A DNA stretch of 64,000 nt from contig VZTI01001047.1 in the NCBI GenBank assembly GCA_013397865.1, positions 991,966 to 1,055,965 on the forward strand. The letters run 5' to 3'. The position numbers and the translations under genes are program-made. Shown here piece by piece: positions 10,411 through 22,200 of the stretch. Numbering within the stretch: position 1 is the stretch's first letter; each line of letters begins with the position of its first letter. Under the pieces are notes generated by a model that saw only the letters and a list, made by a program, of their open reading frames with translations, had not been told where the DNA came from and ran no database searches. Source of the DNA: Struthidea cinerea. Its lineage: Eukaryota > Chordata > Aves > Passeriformes > Corcoracidae.

Positions 10411-13083
10411 CAGGAGGGTCAAAAATGAAATTCCCTCTCCCTGAGAAATGATCTCTTGAAGCTCAGGTCAATCTCTCGAGACACCAAGAGAACAATGTAG
10501 GTAAAGCTGCTCCTCAGATAACTGCAAGAAACCAGTTCTGGGGAAAGAAACCAGAGGGTTTAGGTTTTGTTTCAACCAAACACGTAAGCATATTTTTATC
10601 TGAACATATTTCTATGTTCCACTGACGTAAAATCAGGAATGTGCCTCAGAGCTCTGCTGAATCTGGTGTGCAATTTTCCAGTGAGGTTAATGCAACACCT
10701 CCTGCGAGCTCAAAGTTTTTCCCTGAAAAATGTTGGAAGTTGGAGCAGCTGATTTAGGTTGATGCAGCCAGGACCTTTTGCAGACTGATCTGCTCCTTGC
10801 CCCGAGGATAGCAATGGAAATACTTCACCTTGATGATAAATCCCTAAACGTTTCTTTAATTTGACAGTGTTTTGAAGATGTCTTAGATTTTGTACTAACA
10901 AGTTGTTCAACTATTTAGATAATTCTTAAAGAAGGTTTCTTGTAACAAATTTTTCAACTGGATGGCTGGGGTGCAACTTGACACTTTCCTTGGGGATTTG
11001 GTGATATCATAAACCACAGGCTTTACTGTCATGGTCTGCGGAATTGTTATGGGAACAATCAAAGAAATTATTACAATATAAAGCTGTTTAGAGGCTGTGG
11101 ACTCAGCTGTATTAGCAAAAACAGGCAGAAAATTATTTAGCAGAAAAAGAAAGTCTGACAAAGAATGGAAAATTCTTTTTTTTTCCTATTACAGGGAACC
11201 TTTAGCCATGTCAGACATGTACATTTGAAGTGTTGATGTTAAAGGTATTTCTTCCCTGGCAGTGAACATTTATGAACTCTCTTAAGTGTTTCAAGTAAAG
11301 TTGTGTTTTAAGATAATAAAAATTTAAAGTGGTGCCTAGATATTCAGATGTGCGTTTTGTTTTGCAGTACTGGTAGTGTCCTCATGGGTTTCTTAGTAGT
11401 GGTGAATGTTATCTGCAGTTAAAAGAGACTTTTAAAGGAAAAATAACCAAAACCTGAATCTGTATAAGTACAAATATGCAACAATGCTAATCTAGATAAA
11501 TGATGTAAATTGTTTAATATAAACATTTACCGTCTGTTTCTTGGACTTAGTCTGTTGTGTATATAGGAACAGTAAAATCTTTGAATCCCTCTGTTGGTTG
11601 TTCTATAGGTTGAGCTGGTAGAAAGATGAAACAACACTTTGTGCTGGAAGGCATCCGACAATCTCTCTGTAAGGGTCAATTTCAGCTGGTGGTGCTCCCA
11701 GTTTAATGCAAATGTCACACACATTTCCAGTAGACAGATGTAAGCACCTGGATATGGTTTTCAGCTATTGGTACTGGGAGTCCCAAGATCAAAGCTTTTA
11801 GTTTGTTTTTCAGAGGCACTAAACACTAGCTTTAAAAACTGATATCCACCTCTGGGATCTTGATTTCAAAACAAGCTGAAGACTCTTGTTGTCTGTCTCT
11901 GCCTCCCTGTCCATTTGCAGTACGAGTCTGGCTTGCTTAATGCCCTGAAATGAATGTGACCATGTAACAGGACTAACTGTACCTGCTGCTGAAAGACAAG
12001 TACTGCATCAGCAGGAAGGAACTATTTGCTCTTCTTTGGAAGGGATTCATCAGGAACAGGTTCCCACTCAAAGATGAAACCGGTCTGAATGTCTGTATCT
12101 GTTCTGTGACTTCATTTTCACTTTGAAATTGATATCCATCCACACTATGCACAGTTTTGATCTTGCAGTTTTGTGTTTTATATACTCTCTTGGTCTTCTC
12201 CTGCAGTAAAGAAGATGGCTGTTTGATAGGAAAGGTGTTAGACTGGTGTTTCTGACAATTTGTGCAGAGTTTTTTTAGCTGTTCTGTTTTCAAAATCTAT
12301 GCTGCTTGTATCAGTACACAGCAACACCAGTACAAACAATAACACACTTTTAAAGAATATATTGAAAGGTTTGTTTTCTGCTCTCAAAGGTCTAAATGAA
12401 AAATCTCCAGCTGATATTAATTTGAATACTTCGAATACATTAAAATTAATTTGTGGCTTTCAAAGCAGCCTGTTTGTCCACTGTTACTGCATTGACTCGG
12501 TGGAAATAAATGAAAATCATTTGAGCATCAGCTGAGTGGTGACGTACTATGGTGTATATAATACAACTGTATTATAAATGCAGAGTAGGGGTGGCAAGGA
12601 GATGTCCAGGTTATGTGAGATATCCTGACCTCTCACACCCTGACATCAGTCACATTCCTATGGGACACTCCAGCATCTGCCTCCTGCCTTTCTGTTGAGC
12701 ATTACCCCATAGAAACTAATTCTCCATATTTTTCACCCCCTCTAAGTGATTATTGCTTTGTTAAAATGAAAGCCCAACTCAAATGTACTAGTGAAATTTT
12801 ATCTGATATTTTTCCTAACTCCATATTGAAACTGAATTAGAATGCAAAGCCAGTTGAACAAACACTTCCCTAATTCATTATGAAACACACTTAAAAGATG
12901 GTTTTATTAAATTGTATGTTATTCCATGCAAACTAGCCGATTCAAAGGAAAGAAATAAATACAAACATCTAAAAAACCCTCTTCTATTATGCTATTGAAA
13001 GAAAAATGTTCTGTAGTGCTGTTTAAAAAAAGCTGAAGAACTAATTACCATCAAATAAGATGCAGCAGGAGTATTTTTGGAAT
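10411..13083. other. HGFAC-DOK7 intergenic region
   Basis: This is AT-rich spacer with no recognised gene, repeat or RNA. Several 60-106 codon ORFs on both strands have no recognisable family features. The last few hundred bases (about 12820-13150) are rich in TAAT-type motifs, treated separately. Confidence 0.6.
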
Positions 13084-13105
13084 AATGGACTCTAATTAGT
13101 CCATT
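13084..13105. promoter_or_regulatory. Inverted repeat around homeodomain core upstream of DOK7
   Basis: AATGGACT (13084-13091) and AGTCCATT (13098-13105) are perfect 8-base arms flanking CTAATT. Together they create a palindromic CTAATTAG core. Other TAAT-type sites (CTAATTACC near 13041, CATTAATTG near 13151) lie within about 60 bases. The site is some 750 bases before the DOK7 start codon, at the AT-rich shoulder of the CpG island. It may be an upstream regulatory element; factor identity is not inferable. Confidence 0.3.
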
Positions 13106-13588
13106 TCTCGTGGAAATAAATCTGAGGACATCATTAACACATCTTATTCCATTAATTGTAGCTGCTCGGGGTTTGGTGTAAGCGGGTTGTTATCTCGTGA
13201 CAGTTGCATTGCAAAGAAGAAAAAAAAGCAAGAAGAGTATTTTTATCTGGGGTAGTTGGCAGTGTCTTCTGGGAGCCAAGGAGAGCTGTAATTATACTTC
13301 TGAAAAGTGAAAATTGGGCATTATAAAGAAGGTGCGGGAAGGGGGTGTTTTGGCCGGCCAGAGGCGGACCCCGCTCCACGAAGGAAATCCGGTGCGGGCT
13401 TTGCGGCCGCCCGGGCGTGGAGCAGGCTCTGCGGTCAGCGGCAAAGCCCGGAGCCGGATCGGGGCGGGGGTCGCGCCCGGAGCGGATCCTCCGAGGCGGC
13501 CCGTGTGGGAGTGCGGCGCTCCGCGTGCCCGCGCCTCGCGCTCGGACACCGTGGGGAAAAAAATAGTAAAAATAATTAAAAGACCCTT

Positions 13589-13642
13589 CCCCCCCCCCCC
13601 CCCCCGGAAAAAAAAACAATGCAAAAAGGGGNNNNNNNNNNN
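13589..13642. other. Poly-C run and 11-base assembly gap
   Basis: C17 at 13589-13605 is followed by an A-rich run and eleven N at 13632-13642. The homopolymer and GC-rich context probably defeated sequencing. True sequence and length between these points are unknown, so promoter motif spacing upstream of DOK7 is uncertain. Confidence 0.95.
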
Positions 13643-13767
13643 GCCGAGAACTAAAACATGTGAACAAAGAGTTATTGAGACGGTGCCCGGACCCCCTTTC
13701 CCCAGGCAGCAGGTCGGGGGCCGGGCAGTGCCGCGCTGGCCGCCCGCCCGCGCGGGGCCCTAATAAA

Positions 13768-13833
13768 GCTATTTTGGAAGTGACCCCTCGGGCGGCCGGA
13801 GCGCGGGGCGGGCGCAGCGAGCCGGCGCAGCTG
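13768..13833 (+). promoter_or_regulatory. DOK7: Candidate muscle-type motifs before DOK7 start
   Basis: GCTATTTTGG at 13768-13777 is a one-mismatch CArG (SRF) or MEF2-like element. CAGCTG at 13828-13833 is the E-box preferred by myogenic bHLH factors. Both are within about 85 bases of the start codon. DOK7 is expressed in skeletal muscle, so these fit, but the motifs are short and may lie in the transcribed 5'UTR. Confidence 0.3.
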
Positions 13834-13852
13834 TCCGGAATCATGACTGAAG

Positions 13853-13906
13853 ATGACGGATTCCGTGGTGGTGGAGGGTCACGTCAAGTTGAGAGACGGA
13901 AAAAAG
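13853..13906 (+). CDS. DOK7: DOK7 exon 1: start of PH domain
   Basis: It encodes 18 residues, ending KLRDGKK. The donor is GTCCCT at 13907, a poor match beyond the GT. However, the phase-0 join to WKSRWLVLRK in exon 2 is required by homology, so the boundary is secure. Confidence 0.93.
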
Positions 13907-16900
13907 GTCCCTGCTCCCGGCGCCCCTTCGGCCCGCGGGGGTCCCCGACCGCCGCCCCCTTGCCCGGAGGGGAGAGAGCCCGCTCTCCCCTGCCCGGCCC
14001 CGGCTAACCCTGTCCCTTTGCCTCTCGTTGCAGTGGAAGAGCAGGTGGCTGGTGCTGCGCAAGCCCTCCCCGGTGGCAGGTAAGAGGGGCCCGGCGGTGG
14101 GAACGGGGCTCGGGGCCCCGGAGCTTGCCCGGCTCCCCGGGGCGAGTGCCCGCAGAGCCCTCGGCGGGGCCACCCCAGAGCTGCGCTGCCCGGGAGCCGC
14201 CTCCGGCCTCGGGCGAGTTCCTGCGCTGAGTAAAAACAATGGGAAAAGTGACTTTCCAAGGGACAGCCATTGGATTTGGTGCCCGTTCAAAATGCACTTT
14301 TAAAATTTTTTTTTTTTTGGGGAGGGAACTTATTTCTTCAGGGTGATTGCTGGCTGTAAAGAAAAAAAAAAAAGCTGGCACTGTAAGCTCGGTAGTTATT
14401 TTTGATCAGTGTTTTGACAGAAAATATCACTTCAATTTAAAAATAAAATGACATTTTGAATTAAGGAAGAAAAAAAAATAAGATCGTTTCCATGCTTCTG
14501 AAGGGGAAATTGAAAACGTTACACAGAGCTGATGTTTTACTGCTGCAGAGGGAAAAGTAGGCTTCAGGTTTTCCCATCTATTCCCAACAGGGAAAACATT
14601 TGGGCCCAAAAGTGTATCTTTCCAGGGCTAAATGTTGCCTACACTTAGAAAATGTGAATCCGCATTGCTGCAGAATGGATTATGGCAGCTTTTCTAGGCT
14701 CTTGCTAGAAAGACTGAAGGCTTCTTAGTAATTCTTTGTTAACTGAGTTGTTACAGTAATTTTTTAGTGTTTTAAATACCTATATCTCATGTGAATCTGT
14801 GAAACCTCCCTGTGCGAAAGGGCATCTGGTCCTAGAGCTGGTATCTAGTCCCATGAATATGGGCCTGAGTTTCTAATGTGAGTAAGCCAAGTTTGAAGGG
14901 GTAGATGAGGGAGCCTGACTGATAATGTAGCTTATTCCTCAAAAATACTATTTTTATTGTAGTTAAATTAGCCAGGTTTACGCAAAAAGCCCCTGGTGAT
15001 TTGCTTTTCTTGGTATGCAAACCATAGTCGTTCTTTCTTCAGACATGCAACTGTATTGCAGAATGTTTAAATACCGTGGCTGCAGCTGTTTTTGCTAACA
15101 GGTGCACAAAGACAATTGGGGATCCATGCAAAGCTCTGCATTAGTTAGCAGACAGTTCAGTCTTTCAGTCATTTTTCATCTGTGTGGAGATTTGGCTGTT
15201 CCTTGCCCATCTGAGAGCTGTGAGGGCACCTCACCGGGGCTGGGAGTGGCACTCCCCAGTATTTATAAAATGGTGCATGAGGGTCTTTCTCTTTTTTGGT
15301 TTGTAGCTCAGCTTAAGCTGTGGATGTTACAGCTTTGATATTGACCATTAATTTCGTCTACAACTGAGTGTTGTGTGATAGGAAAGGAATGTGGGGGATA
15401 GAAGGCTGCTTTTGTCATAAATGCAAAAGGTGGGAGAGGTCACTCCCCTTTTCTTGTCTTTCGGGTTTGCTTGTGAAATCGTTGCTTTTGCCATGGGACT
15501 GTGGCACTTGAACTGCTCTCTTCCACTGCATGGTTACTGTGTAATGAACACCTCTGGGAAGGGATTAAAAACAACCGTTGACACAAGCAAGCACTAAAAA
15601 ATAAATAAAAGAAGGTGTGGTACATAATGGTTTTAGCAATGGCTGCTGTGTAGCATTTAACTGGGAAACCTGAGCTGACAGTAACAATCTTGCAGTGCAG
15701 ACTGCTCGCCCTTTAGTGGTTGGGTAATCTGTGAGCTACTGTAAGAATTTCATTTGTGGTTCACGATGTTCTAATGAAAATACAGACAACAATAGCCTCT
15801 CGGTCTTTAGAGTCTGTAATGTGAACAGCTATCCTAGCTTAGCTCCTAATGTTCAGAATTAATGAGTCAGTCCCTGCCAGACTCAGGAGAGGGTCTGAAA
15901 TGCCACTGGACTTTGAGTAAAATAGGGAAGATTTATTACTGGCTTCCTTACTTCTGAGTCTGCAGATTACCCTTGAAACACTGAATCAGTGTTTGCTTCC
16001 TGAAAACAAGGACTACAAACTACCTGGGGGTGGGCTGGGAAAAGAAATAGGAGTCTTACATTGACTTGATCAAGCTGATTCAGCAGTTGTCTAAAGCACC
16101 TTTGTATTGCAGCAGAGTGCTGAAAACTTTGTTATGGTCTATGCTCTGCCTCATCATCTCTGACAGTTTTGCTTCTTTTAGATTGTTTGCTCATGCTGGT
16201 GTACAAGGATAAATCTGAACGAGCAAAAGGGCATAAGGAGAGGAGCAGCATGACCTTAGAAGACATCTGTGGCTTGGATCCTGGGCTCTCCTATGAGGGC
16301 TTGAATCACACCCTTGCAATCATCTGTCTCTCTCAAGTTGTGATGCTGGGATTTGAGAGCAAGGAAACAATGTATGCGTGGGATGTACGAATACGCTACA
16401 GTTTGGGGGAAGGTAACCTTTGTCTTCTCACACTTTTTTTTTCCCCCCCACAGGGTAAAAAACCAAAGAAAAGTGAAGCTAAATTGCAAATAAAAAGGTA
16501 CAGTTCAGGACAAGATTGTCACTCATTTGAGAGTGGAGAAACTGTTCTCCCCCTTAGATGTTAAAGCAGGTATCCCTTATGGTAGGTTTTGACTACGGTA
16601 CCACCCAGTACTGATGGATAATAATGACATCTCTTAACTTGGGGTTTTGATTTTGACATTGACAGTGTGTAACTTTGAAACAAAGTGATCAAACTTCTAC
16701 TCCTGTTCCTACAATTGACTCAGGGATTCTGGCAATGGGACTCAGAGGGAGCCTGAATTAAGAGATGTAAGAACCTTAAGAAAGTCCTGAGTAGAACTTT
16801 GCCAGTTCATGCCCAGTTTGCTGAGGTGCCTACTGGGTGTTGCATTGATAAAGCTCATTGCTGCTAGTGTTCCTTTTCAGAAAGAGACTTCTTGCAATAA

Positions 16901-19246
16901 GGAGTGTCATCAGACATATTCTTTCCAGCTAGCTTCACCTTTCTCCATCATTCTGTATTTCTTGCTTGGTTAGCAGCTCTAAAATGTACCGTGGTGAACA
17001 AAGAGTGATAATGTTGGTAATCCATAGTATCTGTCTTATGTTTGTTTAGTCATAACTAGGGAAGGAGGGTAGGTGTGTGGGAGACACACATTAGCAATCT
17101 TTTTCATTTGTTACATATGCTCTGCCATCTGTTGGGTTTGTGGGCTTGTTCCTTTGCAGTACATATGTAGAAAGATGGCCTGGGAATTCTACAGTAAAAA
17201 TATATAGAACTATCAGAAGTGAGATGTGTGGATGAACCTCTCAGGGCTATCAAATATGAAGCCTTGCATAACAGGAAAGGTTAGAGGGGGTTCCTGAACA
17301 GTACAAGCATGAGTAGCTGGAGTAGTTGATGCACTTTGATGATACAGCTCTATAGTCTTCCAGTGCTATTTTTTTTTTTAACTAGGTTTGAGATCTATAT
17401 ATAGCATAGACTTGTCCTAAAAGCTGAAGGAGTATTTGAATAAGACAGAATAGGTCTGTTTTTTATGATCTTGCACTGATGCAGTGCTGGAGTAATCTCA
17501 GACTGGGTGTGAGGGTTATGGTTGTGATTGGAGGACATGCAAAAGCAGGGAACAGTTTTTTTCAAGGAAAGATGTGAATGAGTAGGAATAGAGCCTACCG
17601 GGTTGTGCAGTACTACTACGACATGTGCAGCCCTGGAGTGAAGGTGATGTGGGAGAGGTTGTGTGTGGAGGTGAAGAAATGCAGACGAAAACAAGAATAA
17701 TTGGTTGACCTGGCAATAATTTGTATAAAGTTAATTGCAGAAAAGCTTAGGGGAAGGAGAATAAACCAAAGCATAGAAATTTTTTTCAGAGTTTTGTCTT
17801 CCAGTGCACGTTCAGTTAGGATAATGAAGTCAAAGTGAGTCCAGTTTGAGTGAACAGAAATAGAAAAGAGAGAAGACATAGATGAAGAGAGGATGGTGGC
17901 TGGTGTTTTTTCTTAAAGTGTAGTACGGGTGCCTTTGTGTGCCTTGAAAGTAAGGTGGCTGGATGATAAAAATAGGCTAGGGAGAGATGACCTCAGAGTC
18001 TGGGAAGCAAAAAAAAAAAAACCAGTGAAAGGAGTTGACACTGTTCTTGAATGAGGACCACAGAATGGAGGCGTTCACACTGGAGTTCCCAGTGTTTTCT
18101 CTCAGTTTTTAGGAGATGAGGTGGATGTGAATCCTGGAATGTTCTTGGGCCCGCAACTCATTTTGAGAAGTTAGTATACTGCAGCTCAGTGCATAGCTGT
18201 GAAAAGGAAAAGATGAGCTAAAGAAATGATGGATTTAAATAGTACCTTTTGTTCAGGGATATACTCAGCTCTGTCTTCACAAAATTTTTTTTTATAGATT
18301 AGGAGAAGTCAATGGCTGGGGAGAATTTTGAAAAAACTCCAATTTACCAAAAAAGCAGTGTATGGAAAAACTTCATGTTCAAATATTCATTTTCCTCTAC
18401 TTTGGCTTTGTTCAGATTTGGGTATGCTGTTTTTTGTCAGCGGTCGAGAATTTGAGCTGGACCTCTTTGTTTTCAGCAGCTGTTGTAGCTCGCAACTGAT
18501 CGTGCGAAGAGTGGGCTCCATTCCTCATTTATGAAGCAGAAAGAATCCTGATGCTGCTTCTCCTATGGTTTAATTGCCAGCAAAATACTGGGCAGAGTTA
18601 ACTGAGCAGAGGAGTCCAAATGACATTAAAGATTCCTGTCTGAGCGTTACTGACCGCGGTGGTTTTGCTGTCTTTTTCATAGCTTATGTTTAAGCAGGTT
18701 GCGTAACAACTGCATGCCCAAAAGGGGACATCGTGTGACTATTGATTTGCTCCCTAGCAGTGCTACTGGCAGAGCTGTAAGTAGAGCTGTGGTTAGTTAG
18801 ATCTATCTCTGTCTCCTTGCACATTTCACTCGAATGACTTTGTGGCTAATTCTGCTGGAGCCTTAGGGAACTTAGCAAATGCATGTCGTAGATGAGGAGT
18901 TGGCTTACAGCTTGGATCGTGACTAAGAATATAGCAAGTAGTTAGATGAGAAGCAAGACTCAGACCTAGATGAAATTTGTGATGCTTGAAGAAGCATGGG
19001 CAAGAAACAGGGAAGAGTGGATGTAAGAATTGAGAGTACCTGGAAGTTACCCTGTAGATTTCATAGGCAGGAGCTGTTTGTGTGATCTTTGATGCATAAC
19101 TAAAAGCCAAATCTATGTGCTTCTTGATAAATGCCACCAAAAACCTCCTTCTGGAAACAGAATAGTCTTGATGCTTCTCTCTACCAAGACAAATGTTGGG
19201 TTTTTTTAAAATTTGTTTTGGTTTTTTGTTTTTATTTTGTTTAGTT

Positions 19247-19286
<40 letters not shown>

Positions 19287-22200
19287 TGTCTGATCACAAT
19301 ATGAAAGAAACTAGAGCAAGTAGTGGAAGTCAAAACAGTTTTTTGAGAATTATATGCTTGCTCACTTAAATTGCTTCCTTTGAAACACTGAGATTTGAGC
19401 CCTTGAAAGGATCCCAATAACTTATTATTCAGAATGCATTATCCCTGGAAGAAAATGGGAGACCAGCCTAGAACAACTGATATTTTAGGTAAAGATACTG
19501 CAATATAGGCGATACTAGAGTTAGGATTTGAACTTGGATTTTGTAAACTTGAATGAGGTGTTCCTTTTTCTCCACTGTTTTAAAATGCAGGATGTGAAAT
19601 ATGAAAAATTAACTGACATCTAAAAGTGTTTATTACCTATAAATCACTTAGTTTCCTAGGAATTTTAAATGTCTGGCATCTACCATCACCAATTCCTGAA
19701 AAAATCGCACAGGTGGAAAAATGTAATTTTCCTCATTTTACTGCTAGGGAGGAAGCGAAGCAGTTTATTAAAGGTTGCAAATGAGTCAGTGATAGAAGCC
19801 TGGTTAGAACTTGCTTAATTCTTTAAACCTTGGCTTTTGGATTCCTTGAGCACCATGTTATTTGTGTGCATGGATGTAGAAAAGGAGAGACACAGGTTAG
19901 AGGAGGAGACAGAAAGCAACCCATGTAGTGATGCAAGGATGGAAGAGGTAAGTGATAAGTCTGGGCTGGATAACTGACTAATCTGAGGTAGGGAGTAGCG
20001 TGGAAGACTTAGGAGAAATTAATGTAGCATCGCAACTTTAATAATTTGTAGCACTAAACCAAGATATGGTGGATTTTTTCCAATCCTAAACTGGCATAAT
20101 AGGGAGTAATGGCCTTATAGCTACTTACATGTGGCTGTCTGGCCTCCTTGTAGATCTTTATGGCAGTACCACAGCTGAACAGAATGACTTACGCAACACT
20201 TACATGTTCTGTAGTAATTTTTTTTCCTTATTTGAAAGTTCATAGATTTCAAGTCTTTGTAGCCCCTGGCACAAAACTAGAGAGTGGGCCTGCTACCCTG
20301 CATTTCTGCAATGACATCCTTGTCCTTGTGAAAGACCTTCCTCCTAGTGTCATGGGGCAGTGGAAGCTCTCAGATCTGCGTCGGTATGGAGCCGTCCCGA
20401 ATGGATTCATCTTTGAAGGGGGTACCAGGTGCGGCTTCTGTAAGTACAAATGGAACTTGTCTTCTAAATGTTGCTTGATGCCTTTTGCAGAAGTGTAAAT
20501 GCATTCTCGTTCCACGTGGAGACTGCAGAACCAGCTGTGCTACTTTGTCATACAGGCAGCCTCTTATCAGAGAGTCTGTTCTGAGTAGATTTCTGCAGGC
20601 TTCAACCCTGGTGTTCAGTAGAAATGTGCCTGTGTGGAGTCCTGGCTGAAAACTGGCCTATGGCTCTCCAGAAGATGTTTAGTCAAAAGTTGCTATTGAA
20701 TACAGAGCAAAAATAAGGTAATGAAATTTTATGGCTGGTGTTACACAAGAGATAAGGTAAAATGGTTTAATGTTCAGATTATTAAATTATGATTAATTAT
20801 TTTGTTGTTTGCTGAGGGGAAGGTGATATGGAGCTTTGAGGTTACAGGCAGCATCAATGTTCTCATTGTGTAAAGGCTAATTTCTAAATTCCATAGAGGA
20901 CTTTTTGCTCCTAAAAGTTAGAAACAACTCTCTGGTCCCTTCCCTGTTAGTAGCTTTGTAACTTTATTGGGTGGGGCTGTGTGATTTTTGGGGTCAAAAT
21001 GAAAGCAAGCAAGCTGAAGCTAATTTCTATATCCGAGTAGCTAAGATACACCTTGAGATGGAGAGAAATCTCTTGTTCCAATGGCCAATTTAGTACTTCT
21101 CAAATTCTCACTTCAGATAAAATGTAGAGTTTGTATGCAAGACCTGAAATGGAAAGTTAATTAATGCACAGGTATCATAACATATATCATTAGGTTTATA
21201 TTCATAAGGTTTTAATTTCATAAGCAGAGTTTGAAGCCATGCTGAATTGATGATGTGTGAGTATAAGTGGGTATGCAGATTGTGAGTTTGGACGTGAAGT
21301 TGTTTGACTTGCATACTTTCTTCAATTAACCAACTGAAAAATTAGAAGATTTCAGAGCTGATCCGAATCCAAATATATTCTTCCTGGGACTTGTGTACTG
21401 TTGCTCTGCATGTTAATTCTGGTTGCCACACTTCTATGGAGTGGGAAACTCAAGTTCCTGACCTCTTTCTGACCTGACAGAAAGGTGTGGCCAGGTGGGG
21501 ATCGGTCTCTTCTCCCAGGCAGCAAGGGGCAGGAGGAGAGGAAATGGCCTCAAGCTGTGCTAGGGGAGGTTTAGGATGGCCTTTGAGAGGAATTTCTATA
21601 CAGAAAGGGTTGTCAAGCATCGAAATGGGTTGCCCAGAGAGGTGGTGAAGTCAGCATCCCTGGAGGTGTTTAAGGAATGACTGGATGTGGCATTTAGTTG
21701 ACATGGTGGTGTCCAGTCAAAGGTTGGAGTCGATTATGTCAGGGGTCTTTTCCAGCCTAATTGATTCTGTGAAATGAGGAACTGTAGGTGATGGAACCTG
21801 AATTATCTGTGGTGAATTTTCTTTTTTTTCCCCTCCCTTAAACTTACACTAGTTTCTGGTAAGAAACTGGAAGTCATCAGTAGCTCTCCTGCGTACATGC
21901 TTTTAAAAATACAATTTTTTTTTTTTTTTAAGGTTACAAGTGAAAAGAATTAGAAAAGTGCTTTGGAAAGGGTCCCACTACCTTGTGGATCATCCTTAAG
22001 AAATGTGTGGGTTGATAGCTGAGACTCTTCAGTTGCCACAAAAGGGTATTTTTGCCTTTCCCCTGCATGTGTGCATTCAAAGAGAAGAACAGCATAGTCA
22101 TTTTGGTACAAAATAGCCTGCCACAGTTGGAAACTCTTTACAAGTTGAAGCTGATCTTGTCAAAGGAGTTACTGCCCTTAACTAAGCAGTCAAACATATC

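Larger units (their letters stand above)
13330..14230. promoter_or_regulatory. DOK7: CpG island, DOK7 promoter region
   Basis: GC content and CpG density rise abruptly here against AT-rich flanks. The island holds GGGGCGGGG-type Sp1 boxes (near 13460 and 13803) and a GCGGCCGC. It covers the DOK7 start codon, exon 1, the 127-base intron 1 and exon 2. The transcription start cannot be placed precisely. Long open frames on both strands here are a by-product of GC richness. Confidence 0.8.
13843..16212 (+). other. Upstream ORF overlapping DOK7 start (spliced)
   Basis: An ATG at 13843 lies ten bases before the DOK7 ATG and one frame off it. In the spliced transcript it runs through exon 1 (to 13906), exon 2 (14034-14079) and into exon 3, ending at TAA 16210-16212, for 46 codons. 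Both ATGs have A at -3. If transcription starts upstream of 13843, initiation here would compete with DOK7 translation. Its product has no recognised feature. Confidence 0.45.

Noticed and set aside
13843..14007. ATG at 13843 as the DOK7 start
   Set aside because: Its frame does not encode DOK7; the ATG at 13853 does, with MTDSVVVEGHVKLRDGKK aligning to the family.
13152..14381. Several 75-230 codon ORFs on both strands around the DOK7 promoter
   Set aside because: They are products of CpG-island composition, which depletes stop codons. One spans the N gap, and none has family features or splice logic.
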